From positions 1-43,202 of the forward strand of contig CALVWR010000016.1 of the NCBI GenBank assembly GCA_944367565.1: a DNA stretch of 43,202 nt, in the 5' to 3' direction. The notes beneath the pieces were generated by a model. That model saw only the letters and a program-made list of their open reading frames with translations, ran no database searches and was not told the origin of the DNA. The position numbers were made by a program, and so were the translations under genes. Positions 16,966-24,194 of the stretch are shown one piece after another; positions within the stretch are counted from its first letter, which is position 1, and each line of letters starts with the position of its first letter. Source of the DNA: an uncultured Clostridia bacterium. Lineage in GTDB: Bacteria > Bacillota > Clostridia > Christensenellales > Borkfalkiaceae.

Positions 16966-18507
16966 TTACTGCGATTGCGACATTTTTTTTCGGCTTTTCA
17001 TCATTTCGATGAAAATCTGCGCCGTGGCGTACGCGTCGGACAACGCGCGGTGATGTAAAAACTTTACGTTGTAATGCTCCGCCACCGTGTTGAGCTTGTG
17101 ATTGGAAAGCTCCGGCAATGTTTCCCGCGCCATCTGCAACGTATCCGTTACGGGATTCCTGAAAAAATAATCGTAAGGCTTCGCCTGCGTACGCATAAAC
17201 TTCACGTCGAATTCCGCATTGTGCGCCACCAGCACCGAACCGTATGCGAATTTATAAAAATCCCCCACCACCGCGCCGAACGGCGGCGCGTCTGCCACCA
17301 TCGCGTCGTCGATTCCCGTCAGCTCCGTGATGAATTCCGTGATGTGCTGCTCCGGCTTTACGAGCGTCTGAAAAATCTCTCTGATCTTGCCGTCTTCTAT
17401 CTTCACCGCCCCGATCTCCGTGATCTCGTCGCGCGTCGGCTCCGTCCCCGTCGTCTCCAGATCGAATACCACGTACGTTTTTTCCGTCAGTTCCGACGGC
17501 AGTTCCTCCGGTTCGTCGAACAGCGTGACTTCCTTCACCTCTTCCGCCGCGCGCGGTCTGACCAGCGTATAATCCAGCGGCACGCCCTTCCCCCGCTTCG
17601 GCTCCGGCTTGAAATCCGCCGGCAGCGTGCACAGATTGATCCGATCGATCGTCAGGGATAATTTTTCTTTGTAATATTCATACCGGCACCGCGCGATGAT
17701 TCCCTGTCCTTCTCCGATCTTCGCAATGCGCTCCGCCGTGTTCTTCTTCGTAAAATATACGCCGCTCGCTTTCCCCGTTCCGTCTTCAAAATCAAATATA
17801 TAAAAGATTTTGCCGTTCTTTGTGGTCTTTTCTCTCTTTTCTTTCACCACCCCGCAAAGCACGACTTCCCCCGGTTCGGCGGAATCTTCGATATAGATCG
17901 CGCTGTCCGTCGCGCTCGGATCGTCCACCACCGTCACGTCGCTCACCTTAATCACCCGCTTGTCGATCGCCGAAAGCGCCGAAAGCCGCACCGCACCCGT
18001 CGACAGTTCCACGTGCTCTTTTTGCTCTTTTTCTTCCGTTGCGCCGGCAAACGAATCGCAGAAATTCCGTTCCAGATACGCGTCGAGCTCCTTCAGCGTG
18101 CCGTTCCCTTTCACATACGCGCACGAAGACGGAATCATCCTCAGCGTATAACGGAATATTCCGTTCGCTCCTTCCGCGAAAATATCGTCCTTGGTAAAAT
18201 CGTACGTCAGCGACGGATAACATTTCTCGATGTACCGATAAATCGCGTTCTTTACCAGCTCTTCGTCCGCGACCACCTTCGAGATCACCGCCTGAACCGA
18301 ACGAAAACTTTTCGGCGCGGAGTCCATACAGTAATCCGCAACTTTCTGCTGCGCTTCCTCTCCGACGGTCTTTTCACAGATAAACCGATAGACCACTTCC
18401 TTCTCCGCTTTCTTCACGTTGATGGAACAAAGCCGGATCCCCGCAAGGCTTTCGTCGAGCGCGCGCACCCCTTCGATAAACGCTTTCGCTCCGGTTATTT
18501 TAAGCAA
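16966..18507 (-). CDS. Shortened PolC: N-terminal domain, OB fold and 3'-5' exonuclease only
   Basis: The 513 residues align with the front of PolC: N-terminal domain (about 1-190), OB fold (about 205-300; EVVLCGVVKEKREKTTKNGK) and a DnaQ-like exonuclease (about 344-505). The exonuclease has FDLETTG (ExoI; Asp349), HNAEFD (ExoII) and HRALSDAYAT (ExoIII), so it should be active. In PolC the exonuclease sits inside a PHP domain and is followed by the polymerase. Here both PHP halves and all polymerase modules are absent, and the gene stops 16 bases before the rimP promoter. The gene lies between ispG and rimP, exactly where full polC lies in Clostridia, so it looks like a reduced polC. It could proofread in trans or process nucleic acids. 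It overlaps the ispG end by 13 bases. Confidence 0.85.
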   Translation of the reverse strand: MLKITGAKAFIEGVRALDESLAGIRLCSINVKKAEKEVVYRFICEKTVGEEAQQKVADYCMDSAPKSFRSVQAVISKVVADEELVKNAIYRYIEKCYPSLTYDFTKDDIFAEGANGIFRYTLRMIPSSCAYVKGNGTLKELDAYLERNFCDSFAGATEEKEQKEHVELSTGAVRLSALSAIDKRVIKVSDVTVVDDPSATDSAIYIEDSAEPGEVVLCGVVKEKREKTTKNGKIFYIFDFEDGTGKASGVYFTKKNTAERIAKIGEGQGIIARCRYEYYKEKLSLTIDRINLCTLPADFKPEPKRGKGVPLDYTLVRPRAAEEVKEVTLFDEPEELPSELTEKTYVVFDLETTGTEPTRDEITEIGAVKIEDGKIREIFQTLVKPEQHITEFITELTGIDDAMVADAPPFGAVVGDFYKFAYGSVLVAHNAEFDVKFMRTQAKPYDYFFRNPVTDTLQMARETLPELSNHKLNTVAEHYNVKFLHHRALSDAYATAQIFIEMMKSRKKMSQSQ

Positions 18508-19538
18508 TTTTCTATCTCCTTGAAAAATTCCCGTTCCGCTTCTTCATACTTCACTTTTTTATACGGAACACCCTTTTTGAATATCATACAGCAATCCTTT
18601 CCGCCGGCGATGCCGATATCCGCGTCCGCCGCCTCCCCCGGCCCGTTCACCACGCAGCCCATCACGGCGATCTTCAGCGGTTTTTTCACGTTCGCGGTGA
18701 AAATTTCCGTCTTTTCCGCAAACGGAATCAGATCCCAGTCGCACCTGCCGCACGTCGGACACGACACGATCTCCGCATAGTTTTTATCCAGTCCCACGCT
18801 GCGCAGAATCCGCTTCGCTGCATAGATCTCTTCCACAGGATCCGCCGAAAGCGAAACGCGTACGGTATCCCCGATCCCTTTCAGCAGCAAAGATCCGATC
18901 CCGATACTGTTCTTCACCACGCCGCTCATCAGCGTCCCCGCCTCCGTGACGCCTAAATGCAGGGGATAATCGACGATGCCCGAAAGCTGCTCGTACGCTT
19001 CCGTCATCAGCCGCACGTCCGACGCCTTCACCGACACCACGATGTCTTCCACTCCGTTCTTTTCCAACGCCCGCACGTTCCCGAGCGCGCTCTCCACCAG
19101 CGCCCGCGCGCTCCTGCCGTATTTCGCAAGATGTTCTTTTTCGATGCTTCCGGTATTCGCGCCGACGCGGACGGGAATATGATGCGCTTTCAGACAACGG
19201 GCAACGGCGGCGACCTTCTCTTCTCCGCCGATATTCCCCGGATTGATGCGCACTTTGTGCGCGCCGTTCTCCACCGACGCGACGGCAAGCCGATAATCGA
19301 AATGAATATCCGCCACCAACGGGATATGCGTCCGCTCGCGGATGCGGGAAATGGCTTTTGCGTCCGCTTCGTCGCGGACGCAAAAGCGGACGATGTCGCA
19401 ACCGACGCGCTCCAGCGCGAGGATCTGTTCCACCGTCTTTTCCACATCCCGCGGACGCGTCGTCGTCATACTCTGTATCGCAACGGGCGCGCCGCCGCCG
19501 ATCGTCACGTTTCCTATTTTCACCGCTCTGCTCTTCAT
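18495..19538 (-). CDS. ispG: (E)-4-hydroxy-3-methylbut-2-enyl-diphosphate synthase
   Basis: IspG is the 4Fe-4S enzyme of the non-mevalonate isoprenoid pathway that reduces MEcPP to HMBPP. The 347-residue protein has the TIM barrel start (GNVTIGGGAPVAIQSMTTT), DIHFDYRLA and KVRINPGNIG. The cluster-binding cysteines are in CPTCGRCDWDL and MGCVVNGPGEA, with Glu next to the last Cys. GGAGAGAG lies ahead of the ATG. It follows the small TIGR04076-type gene by 25 bases, shares its promoter, and overlaps the PolC-like start. Confidence 0.97.
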   Translation of the reverse strand: MKSRAVKIGNVTIGGGAPVAIQSMTTTRPRDVEKTVEQILALERVGCDIVRFCVRDEADAKAISRIRERTHIPLVADIHFDYRLAVASVENGAHKVRINPGNIGGEEKVAAVARCLKAHHIPVRVGANTGSIEKEHLAKYGRSARALVESALGNVRALEKNGVEDIVVSVKASDVRLMTEAYEQLSGIVDYPLHLGVTEAGTLMSGVVKNSIGIGSLLLKGIGDTVRVSLSADPVEEIYAAKRILRSVGLDKNYAEIVSCPTCGRCDWDLIPFAEKTEIFTANVKKPLKIAVMGCVVNGPGEAADADIGIAGGKDCCMIFKKGVPYKKVKYEEAEREFFKEIENCLK

Positions 19539-19563
19539 TTTTTCTCTCTCCGTTCCCGACGCG

Positions 19564-19878
19564 TCATTCGGCGTCTTCTTCCAGCGCTTCGATATAAAAA
19601 CTGACCGGACGAAATCCGTCGTTGCAGGAAATCATCGCGGACGATGGATCCTTCATCCACCCGTCATACAGTCCTTTTCCTCCGTGCGCCAACGCCAATA
19701 CGAACGGAGACAGACTCTCCCACGCGCTGTCGCACAGCCCTTCCGGTTTCTTCCAGCCTTCGGCAAAAAACACCTGTCCTTCCCGCATATCGCACGCGTG
19801 TTCCGTAAAATTTTCGTATTTTGCCGAAAGATCCGCATATTCCGCTTTCCGCATCACCGTTATCCTGCACCGTTTCAT
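19564..19878 (-). CDS. TIGR04076-family small protein of unknown function
   Basis: The 104-residue protein matches my recollection of the TIGR04076 pattern: an N-terminal beta strand KRCRITVMRKAEYADLSAKY, then GQVFFAEGWKKPEGLCDSAWESL and a C-terminal GFRPVSFYIE. No catalytic function is assigned to the family. It starts with a GAGGTG site and has its own promoter (19896-19924). It is the first gene of the transcript that goes on to ispG and the PolC-like gene. Confidence 0.75.
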   Translation of the reverse strand: MKRCRITVMRKAEYADLSAKYENFTEHACDMREGQVFFAEGWKKPEGLCDSAWESLSPFVLALAHGGKGLYDGWMKDPSSAMISCNDGFRPVSFYIEALEEDAE

Positions 19879-19895
19879 TCCGCACCTCTTCGGTT

Positions 19896-19924
19896 ATTGT
19901 ATCATTTTTCCGCCGATTTGTGAA
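19896..19924 (-). promoter_or_regulatory. Sigma-A promoter upstream of the TIGR04076 gene and ispG
   Basis: On the minus strand, TTCACA (19919-19924) and TACAAT (19896-19901) are 17 bp apart, 18 bases upstream of the first start codon. It directly follows the terminator of the phage-like operon. Confidence 0.8.
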
Positions 19925-19945
19925 GAGTTCCGAATGAAAAACATC

Positions 19946-19971
19946 AAAAAAAGTCCGGAAACCCGGACTTT
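19946..19971 (-). terminator. Rho-independent terminator of the phage-like operon
   Basis: Arms 19950-19958 and 19963-19971 pair perfectly over 9 bp (AAAGTCCGG with CCGGACTTT), followed on the minus strand by a T-run. It lies about 70 bases after the last phage-like gene and just before the next promoter. Confidence 0.85.
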
Positions 19972-20041
19972 CTTTGCTTTTCTTTCTCTCTGCGATATGC
20001 CTTTGGCGCAATCTCGGCTTCGCGTCTTTTGCTCCGCGCCG

Positions 20042-20944
20042 TCAGCTTGCGTTGTTTTTCCTGAGCTGATATTTGTAAAGAATCTCGTTATAATACGAAC
20101 CGAGGTAGATCGGCATATCCGGATCCGCAACAAAATCGTTGTATGCTGCTTCCGCATCGATCGAGTAATAATAGCCGTCCACGGCGGCGATCACATCGGT
20201 ATAGTAACCGAGTTCAAGCAGTTCCTCGTCCGTGACGCCTCTCGCCGTAATTTCGAGATACTGCAACTTGAGCGCGCTTTCCGCTTTGGCCTTGTCGTTG
20301 CGGCTCTTGACGAGTTTTTCTTCGATGGTATTGTTGTATTTCAGTACGGCGTCGGCATACTCCTTCTGCTTTTCCAGCGCTTCGAGCAGTTCAAGCTCCA
20401 GCTCCGCCAGATATTTCTTTTCGATATAACCTTCCGTTTCGTCGAGATTGCTCTGCGCAACCGCCATCGCGCGCTGATATTCCGCTTTCCGCGCCGCCGA
20501 CTCCCGCGAAATCTGATTGTTTTTGTTCTCAAATTCCGTTTCGAGTTCCGCGCGAAGGCTTAAATATGCGCTCGACTGCGCCAGATTGCGTTCCGCCGCG
20601 TCGGCGACAAGCCTTTCCAGCTTTTTTCGGTACTCCTCTTCCGCCGCCAGCAACAACGCTTCCGCTTCTTCGTCCTCGGCATTGTAAAGCGCCGAATATT
20701 TTTCGTATTCCACTTTATACGGTGCGCATTTCTCCGCGCTCTCCGCCGCCTGCTTCTTCGCCATCAACGCGGTAAGCTCCTCGCGCAATACGCTTTCGCT
20801 TTTTTCATTGAAAACCATTTTGTCGAGATTCAGCGTTTCCAGCGGCTGCCCTTCGTATTCTCCCTTATAATGATGATAATAATCGAAAAGCTGTTCGAGC
20901 GTCGCCGTCAGTTCTTCCTTCGTAGTCGGTATTTCAAATTCCAT
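20042..20944 (-). CDS. Coiled-coil protein at the end of the phage-like operon
   Basis: A 300-residue protein I do not recognise. About residues 60-240 are strongly helical and rich in Glu, Ala, Lys and Leu with heptad spacing, as in a long coiled coil. The ends are more globular and Tyr-rich (YYHHYKGEYEG near the start; GYYYSIDAEAAYNDF and SYYNEILYKYQL near the end). By its place after the beta-propeller gene it could be a tail needle, plug, internal or fibre-like virion protein, but this is only position-based. Its ATG overlaps the stop of the upstream gene by one base (TAATG). Confidence 0.7.
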   Translation of the reverse strand: MEFEIPTTKEELTATLEQLFDYYHHYKGEYEGQPLETLNLDKMVFNEKSESVLREELTALMAKKQAAESAEKCAPYKVEYEKYSALYNAEDEEAEALLLAAEEEYRKKLERLVADAAERNLAQSSAYLSLRAELETEFENKNNQISRESAARKAEYQRAMAVAQSNLDETEGYIEKKYLAELELELLEALEKQKEYADAVLKYNNTIEEKLVKSRNDKAKAESALKLQYLEITARGVTDEELLELGYYTDVIAAVDGYYYSIDAEAAYNDFVADPDMPIYLGSYYNEILYKYQLRKNNAS

Positions 20945-22140
20945 TATTTTACCCCCGTAGGCGTATATACCGCCCGCAATTTTTCAACCCGCGCACCCGC
21001 CGGGCATCCGATCTCAAACGCGAACTTCCTCCCCGAAATTTTCGGAAACGCCGTCTGTCCGCATTCCAGCGAATACGTCTTTACGTCCCGATCTCCGATG
21101 ACCGTCAGTTCGATTCTGCCTTCGCCTTCAAACGACAGGCGGCATATTTTTTTCGGCTCGCCCGTTCCGAAATCCAGCGGCTTTGTCCTGATCTTCCCCC
21201 CGCCGTCGGATACGCGCGACAAACCGTACGCGCTCCCCGCGACCAGATACCGCCCGTCCGCCGCCGTCACCGCGGCAGGCGTTTCCACCCGGGCGATCTT
21301 TTTCGTTTCCGCGTCGTAGATCAGAATTCGATTTCCGAACGCCAGCACGTACGCCGTTTTGTTCACCGTGCTCTTTACGTCTTCCGAATCGATGCCGACA
21401 TCGGGGCAAAGCACCTCGAGCGAGCCGTCAAAGCCGTATAATCTTCCCGCCGTCGTGACGAAAAACGATTTCTTTCCGACACTCTGCACCGATGCGGGAA
21501 TCAGCGCTTCAAACAACGCCGGATACAGCGTGAGCGCCGCTTTTTCCGCGTCGCCGTGATACGTCAGTTTCCAGATTCCCCTTTCGCAGAAAATACACAG
21601 AGCGTCGTCCGCCTCGACCGCTCGCAACGCCTTCCCCGCCGTTGCCGGAGGCAGAAACTCCGCTCCGCCCGCGTCGCAGGAAAACACGGAAGGATTGTAG
21701 GGCGCGGACAGATACACTTTTCCGCCGCTTACCCGCACCTGCATATTTTTATATGCGTTTTCCATGCCGTCGTATTCGCCGTCGGTTTTCACTTCGCTTT
21801 CCGTGCCGCCGAAGATCAGCAGTTTTCCGTCGCCGATAAACAGATCGCAGTCTTTTCCGCCGAGCGCCGATCCCCGTACATGCGACGGCATCTGCGGGAA
21901 CGTCCCGATCGAAATGCCCGTAACCCCCGAATACGCATAAAGAGCGCCGTCTTTCCAGGCGTAATAATCCGCCGCCGTACACGAGTCGTATACGCCCGCG
22001 CTTCCGCTCGCCTGCGTAAATTCCGACGCAAGATACGAAGCGCTTCCCTCTTCGTCAAATCCGGTAATTTTTTCCGCGGATTTCAATACGTCGACGTATA
22101 TCTCTTTCCGTCCCGTCGGGTAATTCGCACTCATATCCAT
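20944..22140 (-). CDS. Beta-propeller phage neck/tail-hub-like protein
   Basis: A 398-residue protein made of repeated beta-strand blades (ALYAYSGVTGISIG, LLIFGGTESEV, GRLYGFDGSLEVL, RILIYDAETKKIARVE, RYLVAGSAYGLSRVS). A C-terminal beta domain follows (RTKPLDFGTGEPKKICRLSFEG). Short-tailed phages have propeller proteins just below the portal, such as P22 gp10 and T7 gp12, and the gene lies right after the connector, so a nozzle or tail-hub role is likely. This is inferred from fold-like repeats and order, not from a specific motif. It overlaps the connector gene by 10 bases. Confidence 0.65.
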   Translation of the reverse strand: MDMSANYPTGRKEIYVDVLKSAEKITGFDEEGSASYLASEFTQASGSAGVYDSCTAADYYAWKDGALYAYSGVTGISIGTFPQMPSHVRGSALGGKDCDLFIGDGKLLIFGGTESEVKTDGEYDGMENAYKNMQVRVSGGKVYLSAPYNPSVFSCDAGGAEFLPPATAGKALRAVEADDALCIFCERGIWKLTYHGDAEKAALTLYPALFEALIPASVQSVGKKSFFVTTAGRLYGFDGSLEVLCPDVGIDSEDVKSTVNKTAYVLAFGNRILIYDAETKKIARVETPAAVTAADGRYLVAGSAYGLSRVSDGGGKIRTKPLDFGTGEPKKICRLSFEGEGRIELTVIGDRDVKTYSLECGQTAFPKISGRKFAFEIGCPAGARVEKLRAVYTPTGVK

Positions 22141-22688
22141 TCCCTCTCCGCCGCGATCCGGTTCTTGCCCAGCAGCGTTCTTTTCACGGTATCGGTATAC
22201 CGCTCGTTCCAGACGATCGCTTCGTCAAACAGTCCCGCCACAAGACAGTATTCCGCCGCCGCACCGTACGCGATCAGCCCTTCGCTCACCCTGCGGTCGG
22301 TAAAGTTCACCTCGTCGGTCCCCGCAAATTTTTCCGGAAGATAGGAATACTTCACCCTGACCGTCCCCGGCGTCGTGCGGATATACCCCGCGCCGTATCG
22401 GATCTTCAGCCGGTTTCCCGCCGTATCTTCCGCAGACAGAATCTCCGTCACGTTCGTGCCGAACGTTTCGTACGAGATTACGCCGTTTTCCGTTTCCACC
22501 GTTTTTTCATCCATGAACGGCGCATACTCCGCCGCCGTCTGCGCGATGGTGAGATTCACGCAGCGCGCGATGATCTCCGCTTCCCGCGCCGTCTGCGCCG
22601 AGGTTTCCGTCCCGCCCTCGAGATATGCCGCAACGTCCGCTTTGTCAAGCAGATTCGCCGCGGCGATTACGATTTCTTTGAATATCAT
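22131..22688 (-). CDS. Phage head-tail connector-like protein
   Basis: A 185-residue, largely helical protein. The start MIFKEIVIAAANLLDKADVAAYLE and the later FTDRRVSEGLIAYGAAAEYCLV and DEAIVWNERYTDTVKR resemble head-completion or adaptor proteins that dock on the portal. Its position between the capsid gene and the propeller gene agrees. A GGAGGG site precedes the ATG. A strong hairpin lies in the gap after the capsid gene. Confidence 0.7.
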   Translation of the reverse strand: MIFKEIVIAAANLLDKADVAAYLEGGTETSAQTAREAEIIARCVNLTIAQTAAEYAPFMDEKTVETENGVISYETFGTNVTEILSAEDTAGNRLKIRYGAGYIRTTPGTVRVKYSYLPEKFAGTDEVNFTDRRVSEGLIAYGAAAEYCLVAGLFDEAIVWNERYTDTVKRTLLGKNRIAAEREWI

Positions 22689-22711
22689 GTTTCCCTCCCT
22701 CGGATAAACTT

Positions 22712-22736
22712 CGCCCCGCGGAATATCCGCGGGGCG
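22712..22736 (-). promoter_or_regulatory. Perfect 11-bp GC hairpin between capsid and connector genes
   Basis: Arms 22712-22722 and 22726-22736 pair perfectly around ATA. There is no T-run after it on the minus strand, so it is not a classical terminator. It may lower or stabilise transcripts so that capsid protein is made in excess over connector; that is inference. Confidence 0.6.
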
Positions 22737-22745
22737 GGTCTTGTG

Positions 22746-23918
22746 TTATACTTCGGTGATTCCGCTCAGTCTTCCCTGACCGCAGGGACGCGTGCAGAGC
22801 AATTCCGCATACTTCACGAGCGTTGCGGTATATACCGGCTTTCCGGGCACCTGATGCAGGATCGACCCGTCGTCGCCTTCCATCCACTGCCAATCGCCGA
22901 GCTGATGCAAAGCAAAATCGTCGGTGTTGAGCAGATACATCGTTCCCGGTTCGCAGAATCTGTCCGCAACGATCGGGATTCCGTTATATGTGATCGCCTT
23001 GTATCCGCCCGCAAGTTCCGCACTCTCGAGCCGGATGCTGCTGTCCGTAAAGAGCTTCTGGATCGCACGGCGCACGCCCCAGGAACAGAGGATCATGTTT
23101 ACCGTTCCGCCGCTCATTTCCTCAATCGCGTCGATGGCGCGCTGGATGTCCATCACTTCGAGATCTCCCACAGCCGACACATCATAGGGCTTCAGCCACG
23201 GATTCGAGCTCTTGGACAGGCCGTAAAGACTCGTATTGTCGAAGATCGCTTTCAATCCGGTCAGTTCGCGGTCTTTCGCCCCGTACAGCGCGATCCGCGA
23301 TCCTTCCGGCACCGTGGTATTGTTCAGCATCGTCCCGTCGACCGTGACGACTTTGGCGGTACGGTCGACGGACACGATCCTGCGGACGACCGGCGTCGAA
23401 AGAGAATCGCCTTCTTCGTCGAGAAATTCCACCAGCATATTCTCCACAAGCGCCGTCACGCTGTCTACGCCGATCTTTCCCGCGGTGATCGTTCCCACCG
23501 TAGCGAGAGTCCCCTGTCCGTCCCCGAACAACATTCTGCCGAAATTGTATTTCGCCGATTTCAGCAGACTTTCCGTTTCCGCCGTGAGCAGGTTGACAAA
23601 CGCCCCCGCGTTATTCGCCGACGCGCGCACCGCTTTGTCGCTGATCTCGATCGTCCCGTACAGATTCTTCAGCGACGCCGTGAATTCCTTATATAAACTC
23701 CCCGACGCCGCGGGAAGATCTCCCTCCTCCGTACCTGCGCCGATCCCGCCGTTGATTCCGTATGTGACCAGTTTTTTCACCTCTTTGCCCCATACGTCGT
23801 TTTCCGATTTTTCGATCGCCGCATAAAACGGATTGATCCCCGTGTTCAGCTGTTCCGCGATCGCATCCAGATAATACGTTTTCAGCGCGCTGTTTGCATT
23901 TGTTAAATTGACTGCCAT
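22746..23918 (-). CDS. Phage major capsid protein (HK97-fold type)
   Basis: A 390-residue protein with the pattern of HK97-fold capsid subunits: a helical N-terminus (LTNANSALKTYYLDAI), an E-loop-like region (KKLVTYGINGGIGAGTEEG, LYGTIEISDKAVRAS) and the spine helix ETESLLKSAKYNFGRMLFGDG. P- and A-domain segments follow (DIQRAIDAIEEMSGGTVNMILCS, YNGIPIVADRF, YLLNTDDF). It starts with a perfect AAGGAG site inside the end of the 85-aa gene. Place between portal and connector is canonical for capsid. Confidence 0.85.
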   Translation of the reverse strand: MAVNLTNANSALKTYYLDAIAEQLNTGINPFYAAIEKSENDVWGKEVKKLVTYGINGGIGAGTEEGDLPAASGSLYKEFTASLKNLYGTIEISDKAVRASANNAGAFVNLLTAETESLLKSAKYNFGRMLFGDGQGTLATVGTITAGKIGVDSVTALVENMLVEFLDEEGDSLSTPVVRRIVSVDRTAKVVTVDGTMLNNTTVPEGSRIALYGAKDRELTGLKAIFDNTSLYGLSKSSNPWLKPYDVSAVGDLEVMDIQRAIDAIEEMSGGTVNMILCSWGVRRAIQKLFTDSSIRLESAELAGGYKAITYNGIPIVADRFCEPGTMYLLNTDDFALHQLGDWQWMEGDDGSILHQVPGKPVYTATLVKYAELLCTRPCGQGRLSGITEV

Positions 23919-23924
23919 TTTTGT

Positions 23925-24182
23925 TTATTCTCCTTTTTGTTTTTCAATGATTTCCCGCGCGTAAGCTGCCGCCTCGCGCAAAGTTCTGGGTCTCTTTACG
24001 GGAACGACGGGAATTCCGCCGCCCTCGACGATCACCGCTTTCGGACGGCTCTCGTTCACCGTTGCAAGATACTCCGCAATGATCTTTTCCCGCGTCTCTT
24101 CATCCACGTTTGCCGTCTCCGCCGGCATTTCGGAAACGTTGGTTTCCTCCGCATCGCTTTCTTCCGTTTTCTTAAAAAACAT
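23925..24182 (-). CDS. Small acidic protein between portal and capsid (possible scaffold)
   Basis: An 85-residue protein with an acidic N-terminal half (TEESDAEETNVSEM), a short Val/Pro middle (VVPVKRP) and a basic helical C-terminus (REAAAYAREIIEKQKGE). I do not recognise a family. Scaffolding proteins and capsid proteases are often coded just upstream of the capsid gene, and scaffolds often end in a basic capsid-binding helix, so a short scaffold is possible. No protease motif is seen. Confidence 0.55.
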   Translation of the reverse strand: MFFKKTEESDAEETNVSEMPAETANVDEETREKIIAEYLATVNESRPKAVIVEGGGIPVVPVKRPRTLREAAAYAREIIEKQKGE

Positions 24183-24194
24183 CTCTCCTCCTTT

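Noticed and set aside
19879-20041. Attachment site or integration scar at the left edge of the phage-like cassette
   Set aside because: The region is filled by a terminator and a promoter; I could not find a matching repeat near the right edge (28,500-32,280), and no tRNA gene is there.
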